Positions 1 through 6,783 of a stretch of 12,167 nucleotides of DNA are shown piece after piece. Origin of the DNA: F23-B02 sp963610045. Lineage in GTDB: Bacteria > Bacillota > Clostridia > Oscillospirales > Oscillospiraceae. The position numbers were made by a program, and so were the translations under genes. Below the pieces are notes generated by a model, which did not search any database, had not been told where the DNA came from, and saw only the letters and a list, made by a program, of their open reading frames with translations. How positions within the stretch are numbered: the first letter of the stretch is position 1; the number at the start of each line of letters is the position of its first letter. The stretch lies in NCBI GenBank assembly GCA_963610045.1, contig CAVDMS010000048.1, positions 1-12,167 of the forward strand, read 5' to 3'.

Positions 1-123
1 CAGACCCTTGCGCACGAAAAAGCGGTCCTCGCTGAGAGCGTATCTCGTAAAGGTGATGGGCATACCGAGAAATCTCTTGCGGTCGTGCCAAATCTCTTTG
101 ATTTTGGATACGAGCTTTGCCAT
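1..123 (-). CDS. PH-domain-like protein, N-terminal fragment cut by the window edge (left copy)
   Basis: Forty-one codons are visible, starting with ATG at 123 and running off base 1. The peptide begins MAKLVSKIKEIW and contains the pattern ITFTRYALSEDRFFVRKG. From memory this resembles the start of short bacterial PH-domain proteins (bPH_2/DUF304-like), in which a Y-x-L-x-x-D-R-x-x-V-x-x-G strand opens the domain. The start is supported by an AAGGAG ribosome site about 10 bases upstream and a good promoter at 155-183. It is divergent from the CLC gene. The function of these proteins is unknown. The fragment is incomplete only because the sequence ends, and it is identical to the copy at the other end. 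Confidence 0.7.
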   Translation of the reverse strand, partial: MAKLVSKIKEIWHDRKRFLGMPITFTRYALSEDRFFVRKGL

Positions 124-154
124 TTGCGCCAACTCCTTAAATTGCATTTCCTAT

Positions 155-183
155 ATTGTACATAATCCGAGCGAAAAAATCAA
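155..183 (-). promoter_or_regulatory. Promoter for the PH-domain gene (left copy)
   Basis: On the minus strand TTGATT (178-183) and TACAAT (155-160) are separated by exactly 17 bases. This is close to the sigma-A consensus and lies about 30 bases upstream of the ATG at 123. Confidence 0.7.
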
Positions 184-232
184 GAGAGAGCGCACAATAT
201 TTTGCGTCTGCGGCAAGCTTTTCTAAATTAAC

Positions 233-261
233 TGGACAAACGGCTGCTTTGGTTATATATT
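233..261 (+). promoter_or_regulatory. Promoter for the CLC transporter gene (left copy)
   Basis: TGGACA (233-238) and TATATT (256-261) are separated by 17 bases. Transcription would begin near 268, leaving a leader of only about 27 bases before the GTG at 295. That leaves no room for a riboswitch and rules out the upstream in-frame GTG at 265 as the start. Confidence 0.65.
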
Positions 262-294
262 ATTGTGGCTGTAGAGAGCAAAGGAGGTCGGAAC

Positions 295-1548
295 GTGTCG
301 GAGCTAAAAGAGAAAATTCTGTATGCGGGCAGATACTTCCGCACCTTTTACCGCTGGCTGCTGCTTGCGACCGTCGTGGGAGCCGTGTGCGGACTCGTCG
401 GTACAGCCTTTAACCTTGCCGTGACGAGCGCAACGGAGATACGCCAAGCAAATCCGTGGCTCATATACCTGCTGCCGGTGGGCGGCGTCCTCATCGCCGG
501 ACTGTACTGGATAAGCAATTTGGAGGGCGAGGGTACCAATAACATCATAGACTCCATCCACGAGGGCGAGCGCCTGCCGATCCTGCTCGTGCCGATAATC
601 TTTATCTCGACTGCTGTGACGCACCTTTTGGGCGGCTCTGCGGGACGAGAGGGCGCGGCGCTGCAGATCGGAGGAAGCATGGGCTACGGCGTCGGCTCGC
701 TTTTGGGGCTTGACGAAAAGGATATGCGCATCATAACGCTGTCCGGCATGAGCGCAGTCTTTGCGGCGCTGTTCGGAACGCCGCTCACGGCGACGATTTT
801 TGCGCTTGAGGTCATCTCCGTCGGCATCCTGTACTACTCGGCGTTCATACCCTGCCTCGTGTCGTCGCTCGTTGCCTACGCCGTTTCGAGGCTCTGCGGC
901 ATCGTGCCGATGAGCTTTATGGTGGGCTTTGTGCCGATGGACGTTGTGGTCATAATGAAGGTCGTCATACTCTCCGTGCTGTGCGCCGTGGTGAGTATGC
1001 TGTTCTGCGTCGTGATGCACAAGAGCGAGCGCATAGCCTCCGCTGCGGTCAAAAACCCGTTTTTGCGGGGAGCCGTCGGCGGCGTCATACTCATTGCGCT
1101 GACCTTCCTTGTTGGCAGCACCGCCTACAACGGCGCCGGCACCGACGTTATCGAGGCGGCGCTCACCGCCGGTAAAGCGCCCGACTGGGCGTTTCTGTGG
1201 AAGATACTGTTTACCGCCGTCACCATCGGCTGCGGCTTTAAAGGCGGCGAGATCGTGCCGACCTTCTTTATCGGTGCGACGCTCGGCTGCGTTGTGGGTC
1301 CGATCATCGGACTTTCGGCGCCCTTTGCGGCGTCGTTGGGACTCATTGCGGTGTTCTGCGGTGCGGTCAACTGCCCCATTGCGTCGATCATTCTGAGCGT
1401 TGAGCTGTTCGGCTCGGAGAATCTCATCTATTGCGCACTGGCGTGCGGCATCTCGTATATGCTGTCCGGCTACTACGGACTGTACAGCAGTCAGAAGATA
1501 ATGTACTCAAAAACGAGGGCGGAGTTTATAAACCGTCATGCGCTTTAA
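295..1548 (+). CDS. CLC-family anion transporter, probably fluoride/proton antiporter type (left copy)
   Basis: A 417-residue polytopic membrane protein of the CLC family, which moves halide ions through a glutamate-gated pathway. The family signature GREGA is at residues 117-121, with the gating glutamate at 119. The third signature is GFKGGEIVP (314-322), followed by FFIGATLG. The usual GSGIP serine motif is replaced by GEGTNN (78-83). Replacement of that serine region, the KGGE motif, the NCPIA...ELFG segment and the ~400-residue length all match what I know of the CLC-F fluoride exporters better than classical chloride antiporters. GTG at 295 is chosen because AAGGAGG (281-287) sits 7 bases before it. 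Substrate is inferred from motifs; CLC membership is firm. A downstream RNA candidate converges on it. Confidence 0.9.
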   Translation: MSELKEKILYAGRYFRTFYRWLLLATVVGAVCGLVGTAFNLAVTSATEIRQANPWLIYLLPVGGVLIAGLYWISNLEGEGTNNIIDSIHEGERLPILLVPIIFISTAVTHLLGGSAGREGAALQIGGSMGYGVGSLLGLDEKDMRIITLSGMSAVFAALFGTPLTATIFALEVISVGILYYSAFIPCLVSSLVAYAVSRLCGIVPMSFMVGFVPMDVVVIMKVVILSVLCAVVSMLFCVVMHKSERIASAAVKNPFLRGAVGGVILIALTFLVGSTAYNGAGTDVIEAALTAGKAPDWAFLWKILFTAVTIGCGFKGGEIVPTFFIGATLGCVVGPIIGLSAPFAASLGLIAVFCGAVNCPIASIILSVELFGSENLIYCALACGISYMLSGYYGLYSSQKIMYSKTRAEFINRHAL

Positions 1549-1579
1549 AATAAAAAGAGCAGACCGCAAAGCGGCCTGC
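1547..1579 (-). terminator. Intrinsic terminator of the minus-strand RNA candidate (left copy)
   Basis: On the minus strand GCAGGCCGC, a TTT loop and GCGGTCTGC form a 9-bp stem with one mismatch, followed by TCTTTTTATTTT. The U-tract is on the minus strand only, so it ends transcripts running toward the CLC gene. It touches the CLC stop codon. Confidence 0.7.
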
Positions 1580-1701
1580 CAAACAGGGTTGTGGGATAAA
1601 GATATGAGCCGGGTCCCGAAAACGGGACCAATTGGATAAGCTGTGCTTAGATAATACCGCCCTTTGCCCGCTTTGTAAAGAGCGAAGCGGCACTACTTTT
1701 G
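1552..1701 (-). ncRNA. Candidate structured RNA, 6S-like rod (left copy)
   Basis: No ORF explains this stretch between the CLC and DUF378 genes. On the minus strand its 5' and 3' ends can pair: CAAAAGTAG and CCGC against GCGG and CTGCTCTTTT. Inner CAAA, GGG and GGG segments then pair with CCC, CCC and TTTG. A large internal bubble carries a small TAAGC/GCTTA hairpin, and the tip is GGTCCCG-TTTT-CGGGACC. The end coincides with an intrinsic terminator. One closing pair is U-G in this strand but C-A in the other, favouring minus-strand expression. Length (~150-175 nt) and shape resemble 6S RNA, but I could not match a known 6S sequence, and the promoter is unclear. Exact ends are approximate. 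Confidence 0.4.
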
Positions 1702-1772
1702 TCGAATCGAAATTTTTTCCTGAATGACATTTCATAATCCGCACAAACTAAATGCGAAATGAGGTGTTAAAT

Positions 1773-1991
1773 ATGATGGTCATAGACCGGATCGCTCTTA
1801 TTCTGAGCATCATCGGCGGTATCAACTGGGGCAGCATCGGTCTGTTCCGCTTCGACATCGTGGCTTGGATATGCGGCGGACAGACAGCAACGGTCAGCCG
1901 TGTAATATACACTCTGGTCGGACTTGCGGCGCTCTGGTGCATTTCCCTGCTCTTTAAGCACGACGGCTGCGTCGACGGAGACGAGCATTAA
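1773..1991 (+). CDS. DUF378-family small membrane protein (left copy)
   Basis: A 72-residue protein beginning MMVIDRIALIL. It has the DUF378 hallmarks (YuzA-like): an I-D-R-I-A-L-I-L helix, G-G-I-N-W-G-S-I-G-L-F near residues 15-25, and a second helix containing SRVIYTLVGLAAL. Two transmembrane helices are predicted by eye, about residues 3-24 and 41-62, with an acidic C-terminal tail. The biochemical role of the family is unknown. ATG at 1773 is preferred over 1752 because GAGGTG (1761-1766) is correctly spaced for it. The gene is divergent from the RNA candidate and followed directly by a strong terminator. Confidence 0.85.
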   Translation: MMVIDRIALILSIIGGINWGSIGLFRFDIVAWICGGQTATVSRVIYTLVGLAALWCISLLFKHDGCVDGDEH

Positions 1992-2031
1992 ACGTAAAAA
2001 AAGACGGCAAAAGCCGTCTTTTTTACGTTTA
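1989..2031. terminator. Long palindromic terminator after DUF378 gene (left copy)
   Basis: TAAACGTAAAAAA plus GACGGC pairs with GCCGTC plus TTTTTTACGTTTA around an AAAA loop. The A-run and T-run make it functional in both directions, so it also insulates against transcription arriving from the MITE side. Confidence 0.9.
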
Positions 2032-2040
2032 ATGAATCTA

Positions 2041-2281
2041 AGGCTTTCTCTCCCTCCGTCAAAATCTTACGATTTTGACACCTCCCTCGTCAGAGGGAGG
2101 CATGAGAATGGAGGGCGTTTTTCGCCATGAGGAAAGCTTTAAGATATGCAGTAACGCTCGTTTTCCTTAGCCCAAAAAGCAGCACAGCAGCCCGTTCTTT
2201 ATGCCGCAGCGAGACTCGCACGATCTCATGGCTCCCTCTGACGAGGGAGCTGTCAGCGAAGCTGACTGAGGGAGAGACTCT
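2041..2281. mobile_element. MITE-like element at left junction (non-autonomous, no transposase)
   Basis: About 240 bp with imperfect terminal inverted repeats: the outer end starts AGGCTTTCTCTCCCTC and the inner end finishes GAGGGAGAGACTCT. Each end is packed with small palindromes, including GTCAAAATC/GATTTTGAC, CCTCCCTC/GAGGGAGG, GCTCCCTC/GAGGGAGC and GTCAGC/GCTGAC. The middle has no credible coding sequence. A TA dinucleotide flanks the outer end (2039-2040), but the expected TA is absent at the inner end, where TTGC follows. The last 4 bases diverge from the right copy, and this is exactly where the large inverted repeat stops. From memory this resembles repeats scattered in Faecalibacterium and Ruminococcus genomes; the family is not verified. 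Confidence 0.75.
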
Positions 2282-2293
2282 TTGCTTTTTACG

Positions 2294-2554
2294 TTATTTA
2301 TATACGAAGAAATACAGCGCAAGCTGGGCGAGAGCAAGCAGCGGGAAAAACACGGCAAAGTACCAGTGCTTTGTCTTGTGGCGGAAGCTGTACATTCCCA
2401 CGGTACCGCCGCAGGCTCCGCCGACGAGGGCGAGTATAAACAGCGTCGCCTCCGGAATGCGCCAATGCTTCCTTATCGCCTTGTACTTGTCCACGCCCAT
2501 GACGACGAACAGCACTATGTTTATCGCCAGAAAATAAATCGTTACTGCATCCAC
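2294..2554 (-). CDS. DUF1294-family small membrane protein
   Basis: An 86-residue protein with DUF1294 (YsdA-like) features: D-K near residue 22, R-I-P-E at 32-35, a glycine-rich segment GGACGGTVG at 45-53, and FRHKTKHWYF at 57-66. Hydrophobic stretches at about 4-19, 37-52 and 66-84 suggest a small integral membrane protein. Function is unknown. It starts with GTG at 2554, 3 bases after the ygiQ stop, and its AGAGG ribosome site lies within the end of ygiQ, so it is the last gene of that operon. Its stop codon is only 16 bases from the arm boundary, and no separate terminator fits in that gap. Confidence 0.88.
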   Translation of the reverse strand: MDAVTIYFLAINIVLFVVMGVDKYKAIRKHWRIPEATLFILALVGGACGGTVGMYSFRHKTKHWYFAVFFPLLALAQLALYFFVYK

Positions 2555-2557
2555 GGC

Positions 2558-4480
2558 TCAACCTCTTTTCTTTCCTCTGCCCGGCTTGGGCTTTGCCTTT
2601 GCCCAACCCTTTTTGCTCTTGGGCGCCGACGGCTTTTTCGGCTCCTCCGGCTTCTTTGCCGGGGGCGTTTTTCTTTTCGGCGCATCGGGACGTACGAGGC
2701 ACTCCGGACCGTAGCCTATGAGGTCCTCTCTGCCCGCCTCCTTGAGCGCTTCGATGACGAGCCTGCGCTTGTCGGGGCGCTTCCACTGCAAAAGCGCACG
2801 CTGCATCGCCTTCTCGTGAAAGCTCTTTGCGACGTAGACCTGCTTCATCGTCATGGGATCTATCTCCGTGTAGTACATACAGGTGGACACGGTGCCGGGG
2901 GTGGGGTAAAAGTCCTGCACCTGCTCCGGCTGACGCCCCTTCTTGTTCAGATACTCCGCAAGCGCCACGGCGTCGCAGAGCGTGCTTCCGGGGTGCGAGG
3001 ACATGAGGTACGGCACAACGTACTGCTCCTTCGAGTAGCGGTCGTTTAAGCGCCTGTACTTATCCATAAAGCGCTCGTACACCTCGATATGCGGCTTGCC
3101 CATGTAGTCGAGAACGCCGTCGATGCAGTGTTCGGGTGCGACCTTGAGCTGTCCGGAGATGTGGTATCTGACAAGCTCCGTGAAGAAGTCGTCGTTCTTG
3201 TCCTCAAGCATATAGTCGTAGCGTATGCCGCTGCGGACAAAGACCTTTTTGACGCCGGGGATGCTCCTGAGCTTGCGCAGCAGCGCAAGGTAGTCCGAGT
3301 GGTCGGCGTCGAGATTGGGACACGGAGTTGGCGCAAGACAGCGCTTGTCGGGACACATTCCGTACTTTGCCTGCTTCTTGCAGGAGTGGTGACGGAAATT
3401 TGCCGACGGACCGCCGACGTCGTTTATGTAGCCCTTGAAGTCGGGGAGCTTCGTAAGCTCCGTGACCTCACGGATAACGCTCTCGTGACTGCGGCTCGTG
3501 ACCATTCTGCCCTGATGAAACGCCAGAGCGCAGAAGTTGCAGCCGCCGAAGCAGCCACGGTTGTGTATGACCGAGAACCTGACCTCCTCGATCGCCGGAA
3601 CGCCGCCCTCCGCCTCGTACATGGGGTGGTAGGTGCGGACATACGGCAGCTCCGCCACACGGTCAAGCTCCTTCGTCTCAAGCGGCATCATCGGGGGATT
3701 GACGATGAGGTAGCGTCCGTCATGCTCCTGAATGATAGCCTTGCCCCGCACGGGGTCATGCTCCTGATACTCGATGCGGGTCGCATCGGCGTACAGGCGC
3801 TTTGTTTCCCGCACCTCGGCGTAGGAGGGAACGGTCACGCTCTCGAAGGCGCACTCCGAGGGTGAGGCGGCGATAAACGCCGTGCCTCTTATGTCGCGCA
3901 TTTCGGAGACGGGGATTTTCTTTTTCAGACGGCGGGCGATCTCACGCTCGGCTTCCTCCGCCATGCCGTACACGAGCAGGTCCGCACCGGAGTCGAACAG
4001 TATGCTGCGGCGCACCTTGTCGTCCCAGTAGTCGTAGTGCGCAAAGCGGCGCAGGGACGCCTCAAGCCCGCCGATGATTATCGGCACCTCGCTGCCGAAG
4101 GCTTCTCTGGCTCTGTTTGCGTAGACTATCGTCGCCCTGTCGGGGCGCTTTCCCGCCTTTTTGCCGGGGGAGTAGAAGTCCTCGCTGCGGCGCTTTTTGG
4201 CGGCGGTGTAGTGTGCGACCATGGAGTCGAGGTTGCCGGCGCCTATCAGCACGCCGAGGCGGGGTCTGCCGAAGGCGAGAAAGTCGGCTGCACTGTGCCA
4301 GTCCGGCTGCGCAAGCACCGCGACACGGTAGCCGTCCGCCTCAAGCACTCTTGCGATGACCGCCGGACCGAAGCTCGGATGATCGACGTATGCGTCGCCG
4401 GTGACGAGCAGGAAGTCGTACCACCACCAGCCACGCTCCTGCATATCTTCTTTTGAAACGGGCAAAAACTCAAAGTTCAT
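2558..4480 (-). CDS. ygiQ: YgiQ-family radical SAM protein
   Basis: A 640-residue protein of the YgiQ family (UPF0313). The radical SAM cluster motif CX3CX2C is at Cys310, Cys314 and Cys317 (GCFGGCNFC) and would bind a 4Fe-4S cluster and cleave S-adenosylmethionine. The N-terminal part carries the family's conserved GWWWYDFLLVTGDAYVDHPS region (17-36) and an IIGGLEASLRRF segment (135-146), before the SAM barrel. Further cysteines at 367, 376, 381 and 387 may hold a second metal site. The last ~40 residues (602-640) are a Lys/Pro/Arg-rich low-complexity tail. The family's substrate is not established. ATG at 4480 follows GGAGAG and overlaps the upstream phosphoesterase gene by 11 bases, implying coupled translation. 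Length is near the family norm. Confidence 0.95.
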   Translation of the reverse strand: MNFEFLPVSKEDMQERGWWWYDFLLVTGDAYVDHPSFGPAVIARVLEADGYRVAVLAQPDWHSAADFLAFGRPRLGVLIGAGNLDSMVAHYTAAKKRRSEDFYSPGKKAGKRPDRATIVYANRAREAFGSEVPIIIGGLEASLRRFAHYDYWDDKVRRSILFDSGADLLVYGMAEEAEREIARRLKKKIPVSEMRDIRGTAFIAASPSECAFESVTVPSYAEVRETKRLYADATRIEYQEHDPVRGKAIIQEHDGRYLIVNPPMMPLETKELDRVAELPYVRTYHPMYEAEGGVPAIEEVRFSVIHNRGCFGGCNFCALAFHQGRMVTSRSHESVIREVTELTKLPDFKGYINDVGGPSANFRHHSCKKQAKYGMCPDKRCLAPTPCPNLDADHSDYLALLRKLRSIPGVKKVFVRSGIRYDYMLEDKNDDFFTELVRYHISGQLKVAPEHCIDGVLDYMGKPHIEVYERFMDKYRRLNDRYSKEQYVVPYLMSSHPGSTLCDAVALAEYLNKKGRQPEQVQDFYPTPGTVSTCMYYTEIDPMTMKQVYVAKSFHEKAMQRALLQWKRPDKRRLVIEALKEAGREDLIGYGPECLVRPDAPKRKTPPAKKPEEPKKPSAPKSKKGWAKAKPKPGRGKKRG

Positions 4481-5567
4481 CGTATATCTCTCCGTGATAC
4501 CAGCCGGAGGTGCCGTTGTGCTTCACAAAATAGCCCCGACTTGTTTTTTCGACTATGCTGACGGTGTCGCCCGGTTTAAGCTCCGGCTCGTAGTCGGTGC
4601 AGTCGTTGCACTCGACAAACTCCCCGTCGCCGTAAAGGTACTTCGTTAAAATGTCCATCTCGTAGCCGGTGCGGACGTGGCGGCAGTGCGAAAACTCGTC
4701 GCCTCGGTGCAGCACCTGCACCTTGTTGTCGCCCCAGCGTATGTAGTAGGAGCGCTTGCTTTCGCTCTGCCCCGTGCGCACCTTCGCCGTCGGGAACCTG
4801 TCCCACGACTGCCAGTGAAAGTCCTCGCTTCCCTCGTGCGGGATGATGAGGGCGTTTAGCTGCCCGTCGTCCTTTAAAACGCAGCCGCCGTCTATCGAGA
4901 TTATGCGGTGCGTGCGGTCGATGATCGGGTTTGCGCACACACGGTCTTTAAGATAGAGCATCACGGGCCAGTGTCCGACGATGACCCACTTGTCAAAGCT
5001 GTAGCCATGACTCATAAAATCGTCAAACTTCATGCAGTCGCCCGCCATTTGCTCGCCTATGGGTACATCGGGGCGGATGCCGCCGTGAACGAAGATGCAG
5101 TGCGGCGTTTCGATAACGTGCGGCAGCGCACGCAGAAAAGCAAACTCCTCACTGTACCTTTCGGCAAGCATCGGCAAAAGTGAGGGAATGTCCGTCTCCT
5201 CGTCGGGGGAAACGCCGCAGTCCGTGAGCATATCCCAGATAAGCCCGCTTTTTCGGGAAAGCAGGTAGCTTCTGAGCGACTTTGCGGGAAAGACCCCGTC
5301 CACGGAGTCCTGCCAGCCGTCGCAGTTTCCGCACAGCGGATGCACGTCGTAATCTTTTGAAAGCTGCATGATATAGCGCAGCGTGTCGAGACTGCGCTCG
5401 CCCTTTTCGAGAAAGTCGCCGCAAAGCACCAGCACATCGTCGGGCGTAAGCCCGATCTTTCTGAGCAGCGCCGTGAAATATTGCAGGTTTGCGTGTATGT
5501 CGGATATGACTATAATGCGTCTGCCGCTCGTGTCAAGGCGTTCGATTTTTGCGTTTTCCGTCCACAT
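4470..5567 (-). CDS. Calcineurin-like metallophosphoesterase with C-terminal SH3-like tail
   Basis: A 365-residue predicted metal-dependent phosphatase. Motifs occur in canonical order: SDIHAN with Asp23 and His25, GD at 50-51, GNCD at 80-83, FVHGG with His161, and VGHWP with His199, then SIDGGCV at 224-230. These residues form the two-metal site of the calcineurin-like fold; the HGG and GH motifs resemble PPP-type and ApaH/PrpE-like enzymes. The C-terminus (about 328-365, LKPGDTVSIVE...GTSGWYHG) looks like a short bacterial SH3-like domain. No signal peptide is visible, so it is likely cytoplasmic. Start and stop codons overlap its neighbours (TGATG with the upstream gene, 11 bases with ygiQ). 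The substrate could be a protein, a dinucleotide or another phosphoester. Confidence 0.88.
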   Translation of the reverse strand: MWTENAKIERLDTSGRRIIVISDIHANLQYFTALLRKIGLTPDDVLVLCGDFLEKGERSLDTLRYIMQLSKDYDVHPLCGNCDGWQDSVDGVFPAKSLRSYLLSRKSGLIWDMLTDCGVSPDEETDIPSLLPMLAERYSEEFAFLRALPHVIETPHCIFVHGGIRPDVPIGEQMAGDCMKFDDFMSHGYSFDKWVIVGHWPVMLYLKDRVCANPIIDRTHRIISIDGGCVLKDDGQLNALIIPHEGSEDFHWQSWDRFPTAKVRTGQSESKRSYYIRWGDNKVQVLHRGDEFSHCRHVRTGYEMDILTKYLYGDGEFVECNDCTDYEPELKPGDTVSIVEKTSRGYFVKHNGTSGWYHGEIYDEL

Positions 5568-6712
5568 CAGATCTTCTTCTCCATAAGGTACAGCGGTGCG
5601 CCGCAGCCGGGTACCGTGTTTATCCGTTCAAAGCCGTAATGCCCGTAAAAGCCGATGGCGTGGGCGTTCTCGGACGAGACGTACAGCCGCACGGCGCTTC
5701 TGCTGAGCTGCTGGAAGTTTACTATCGCCCTGCCGAGAAGCTGTATGCCGAGTCCCTTGCCGCGGTACTTTTCCCGCAGACAGATGAGGCTTATCCAACC
5801 GTAGCCGGAGGCTCTGCCCCGACGTGTGTCGAGGTCGATGATGCCGACGAGCATCCCCTTTGCGTCGTATGCGCCGAGAACGGAACGGGGGTCGCAGTCT
5901 ATGTGCGCCAGTGCGTCTTTTACATAGCCCTCCGCCTCGAAGCCTATGAGATTTCCGTGCGCTGCAAGCCAACTTTCGGCGTACAGCTCGGCGTAAAGCT
6001 CAGGGTTCTTTGCTACGTCAAACGGCTCAAAGTACAGGTTTTGCTCGTCCTTACCGCCGTTTTCGCTTTTCCACCAGCTCTGCTTCGAGAAGGTCGAAAG
6101 CTCCGGCGGAAGGTGCGAGTTGTCGTTATAATACTTCACCGCAAAGCTCCCGTTTTCGTACTCGACGAGGGAGACGGCGGTGTTGTCGCCGTGGGGCAGC
6201 GTGCGGATGTTCTCTGACTTAACGTCCAAAAGCTTTGCAAGAAAACTCCTTATCGCCATGCCGTGGCTCACGACGGCGACGGTCCTTCCGGGGTTTTCCT
6301 CCGCAATGCGCAGAAGGGCATTATACACCCTGTCCGTACACTCGGCAAAGGTCTCCGCCCCCGGCGCACGCCAACGCATGGGGTCGTTGTTGAAGTAGCT
6401 CATCTGCACGGGGTCAAGGTGATCCAAGTCGCCGAAGCTCAGCCCCTCGCACTCGCCGAGGTTTATCTCACGCAGCTCCGGCATTTTTATGAGCGGCAGC
6501 TCGTGATACCTCGTTATCGCCGACGCCGTGGTGACAGTGCGGCGCAGGTCGCTCGAATACAGGGCATCGAGCGGAACGTCCCGAAAGCGCTCGGAAAGAG
6601 CGTCTATCTGCCGCTCCCCACGCCCCGTGACGGCGGCATTCATCTGTCCCTGCACGATACGGTAGAGGTTTCCCTCGGCTTCGGCATGGCGTATGAGAAA
6701 AATCTTAGTCAT
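5567..6712 (-). CDS. Histidine phosphatase (phosphoglycerate-mutase fold) fused to GNAT acetyltransferase
   Basis: A 381-residue two-domain protein. Residues 1-200 are a histidine phosphatase: LIRHAEAEGN supplies Arg8 and the phosphorylated His9, YSSDLRRT gives Arg58, REINLGECEG gives the acid Glu82, and VSHG gives His150. Residues ~230-381 are a GNAT N-acetyltransferase with the acetyl-CoA pyrophosphate loop RGKGLG at 317-322 and the late motif SSENAHAIGFYGHYGF. All catalytic residues I expect are present in both halves. The substrates are unknown; proteins of the first type act on sugar phosphates, cobalamin precursors or phosphoproteins. It is the first gene of the leftward operon, with a GAAGG ribosome site and a near-consensus promoter at 6755-6783. 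The stop overlaps the next start as TGATG. Confidence 0.9.
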   Translation of the reverse strand: MTKIFLIRHAEAEGNLYRIVQGQMNAAVTGRGERQIDALSERFRDVPLDALYSSDLRRTVTTASAITRYHELPLIKMPELREINLGECEGLSFGDLDHLDPVQMSYFNNDPMRWRAPGAETFAECTDRVYNALLRIAEENPGRTVAVVSHGMAIRSFLAKLLDVKSENIRTLPHGDNTAVSLVEYENGSFAVKYYNDNSHLPPELSTFSKQSWWKSENGGKDEQNLYFEPFDVAKNPELYAELYAESWLAAHGNLIGFEAEGYVKDALAHIDCDPRSVLGAYDAKGMLVGIIDLDTRRGRASGYGWISLICLREKYRGKGLGIQLLGRAIVNFQQLSRSAVRLYVSSENAHAIGFYGHYGFERINTVPGCGAPLYLMEKKI

Positions 6713-6727
6713 AATTTGTTACCTTCG

Positions 6728-6756
6728 TTGACCGAATATGATAAATACTATATAAT
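6728..6756 (+). promoter_or_regulatory. Promoter for the rightward GT-CsaB operon
   Basis: TTGACC (6728-6733) and a perfect TATAAT (6751-6756) are spaced 17 bases apart. This is the strongest promoter in the window. A second TATAAT lies at 6759-6764. The -10 box overlaps that of the opposing promoter by two bases. Confidence 0.85.
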
Positions 6757-6783
6757 TATATAATGGATTTAAATTAAAAACAA
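6755..6783 (-). promoter_or_regulatory. Promoter for the leftward phosphatase-GNAT operon
   Basis: On the minus strand TTGTTT (6778-6783) and TATAAT (6755-6760) are spaced 17 bases apart. It faces the rightward promoter and shares bases 6755-6756 with its -10 box. Its -35 also overlaps the ribosome site of the rightward gene (6782-6787). Confidence 0.65.

Larger units (their letters stand above)
1..2277. repeat. Left arm of a 2,277-bp perfect inverted repeat
   Basis: This arm is the reverse complement of 9891-12167. The mirror relation x to 12168-x holds for every gene, promoter and terminator I compared, including non-coding stretches, and I found no mismatch. I did not align every base. 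Identity stops at 2277: the next inner bases are CTC on this side and TCC on the mirrored side. The boundary lies in the terminal repeat of the MITE-like element at 2041-2281. The arm carries a truncated PH-domain gene, a CLC transporter, an RNA candidate and a DUF378 gene. It may be a genuine duplication or an assembly artefact. Confidence 0.97.

Noticed and set aside
265..294. Upstream in-frame GTG that would give a 427-residue CLC protein
   Set aside because: It lies at or before the predicted transcription start and has no ribosome site, whereas GTG at 295 follows AAGGAGG by 7 bases.
184..294. Possible fluoride riboswitch upstream of the CLC gene
   Set aside because: I saw none of the conserved crcB-motif segments and the predicted leader is too short.
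2041..2281. CRISPR array or origin iterons suggested by repeated CTCCCTC/GAGGGAG units
   Set aside because: The repeats are inverted pairs at the element ends without regular spacers; they fit MITE terminal palindromes.
2127..2537. Long open frame crossing the MITE on the plus strand (and its mirror near 9289-10041)
   Set aside because: The predicted peptide is a by-product of the MITE palindromes and then runs antisense through real genes; no domain, no ribosome site.
3089..3865. 258-codon open frame opposite ygiQ
   Set aside because: It is the antisense shadow of a well-supported radical SAM gene in GC-rich sequence; other open frames opposite the CLC, phosphatase and GT-CsaB genes were dismissed for the same reason.
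4470..5567. GNCD in place of GNHD/GNHE read as a lost catalytic residue
   Set aside because: From family knowledge GNCD is normal in YfcE-like members of the calcineurin superfamily, so it is not evidence of inactivation.
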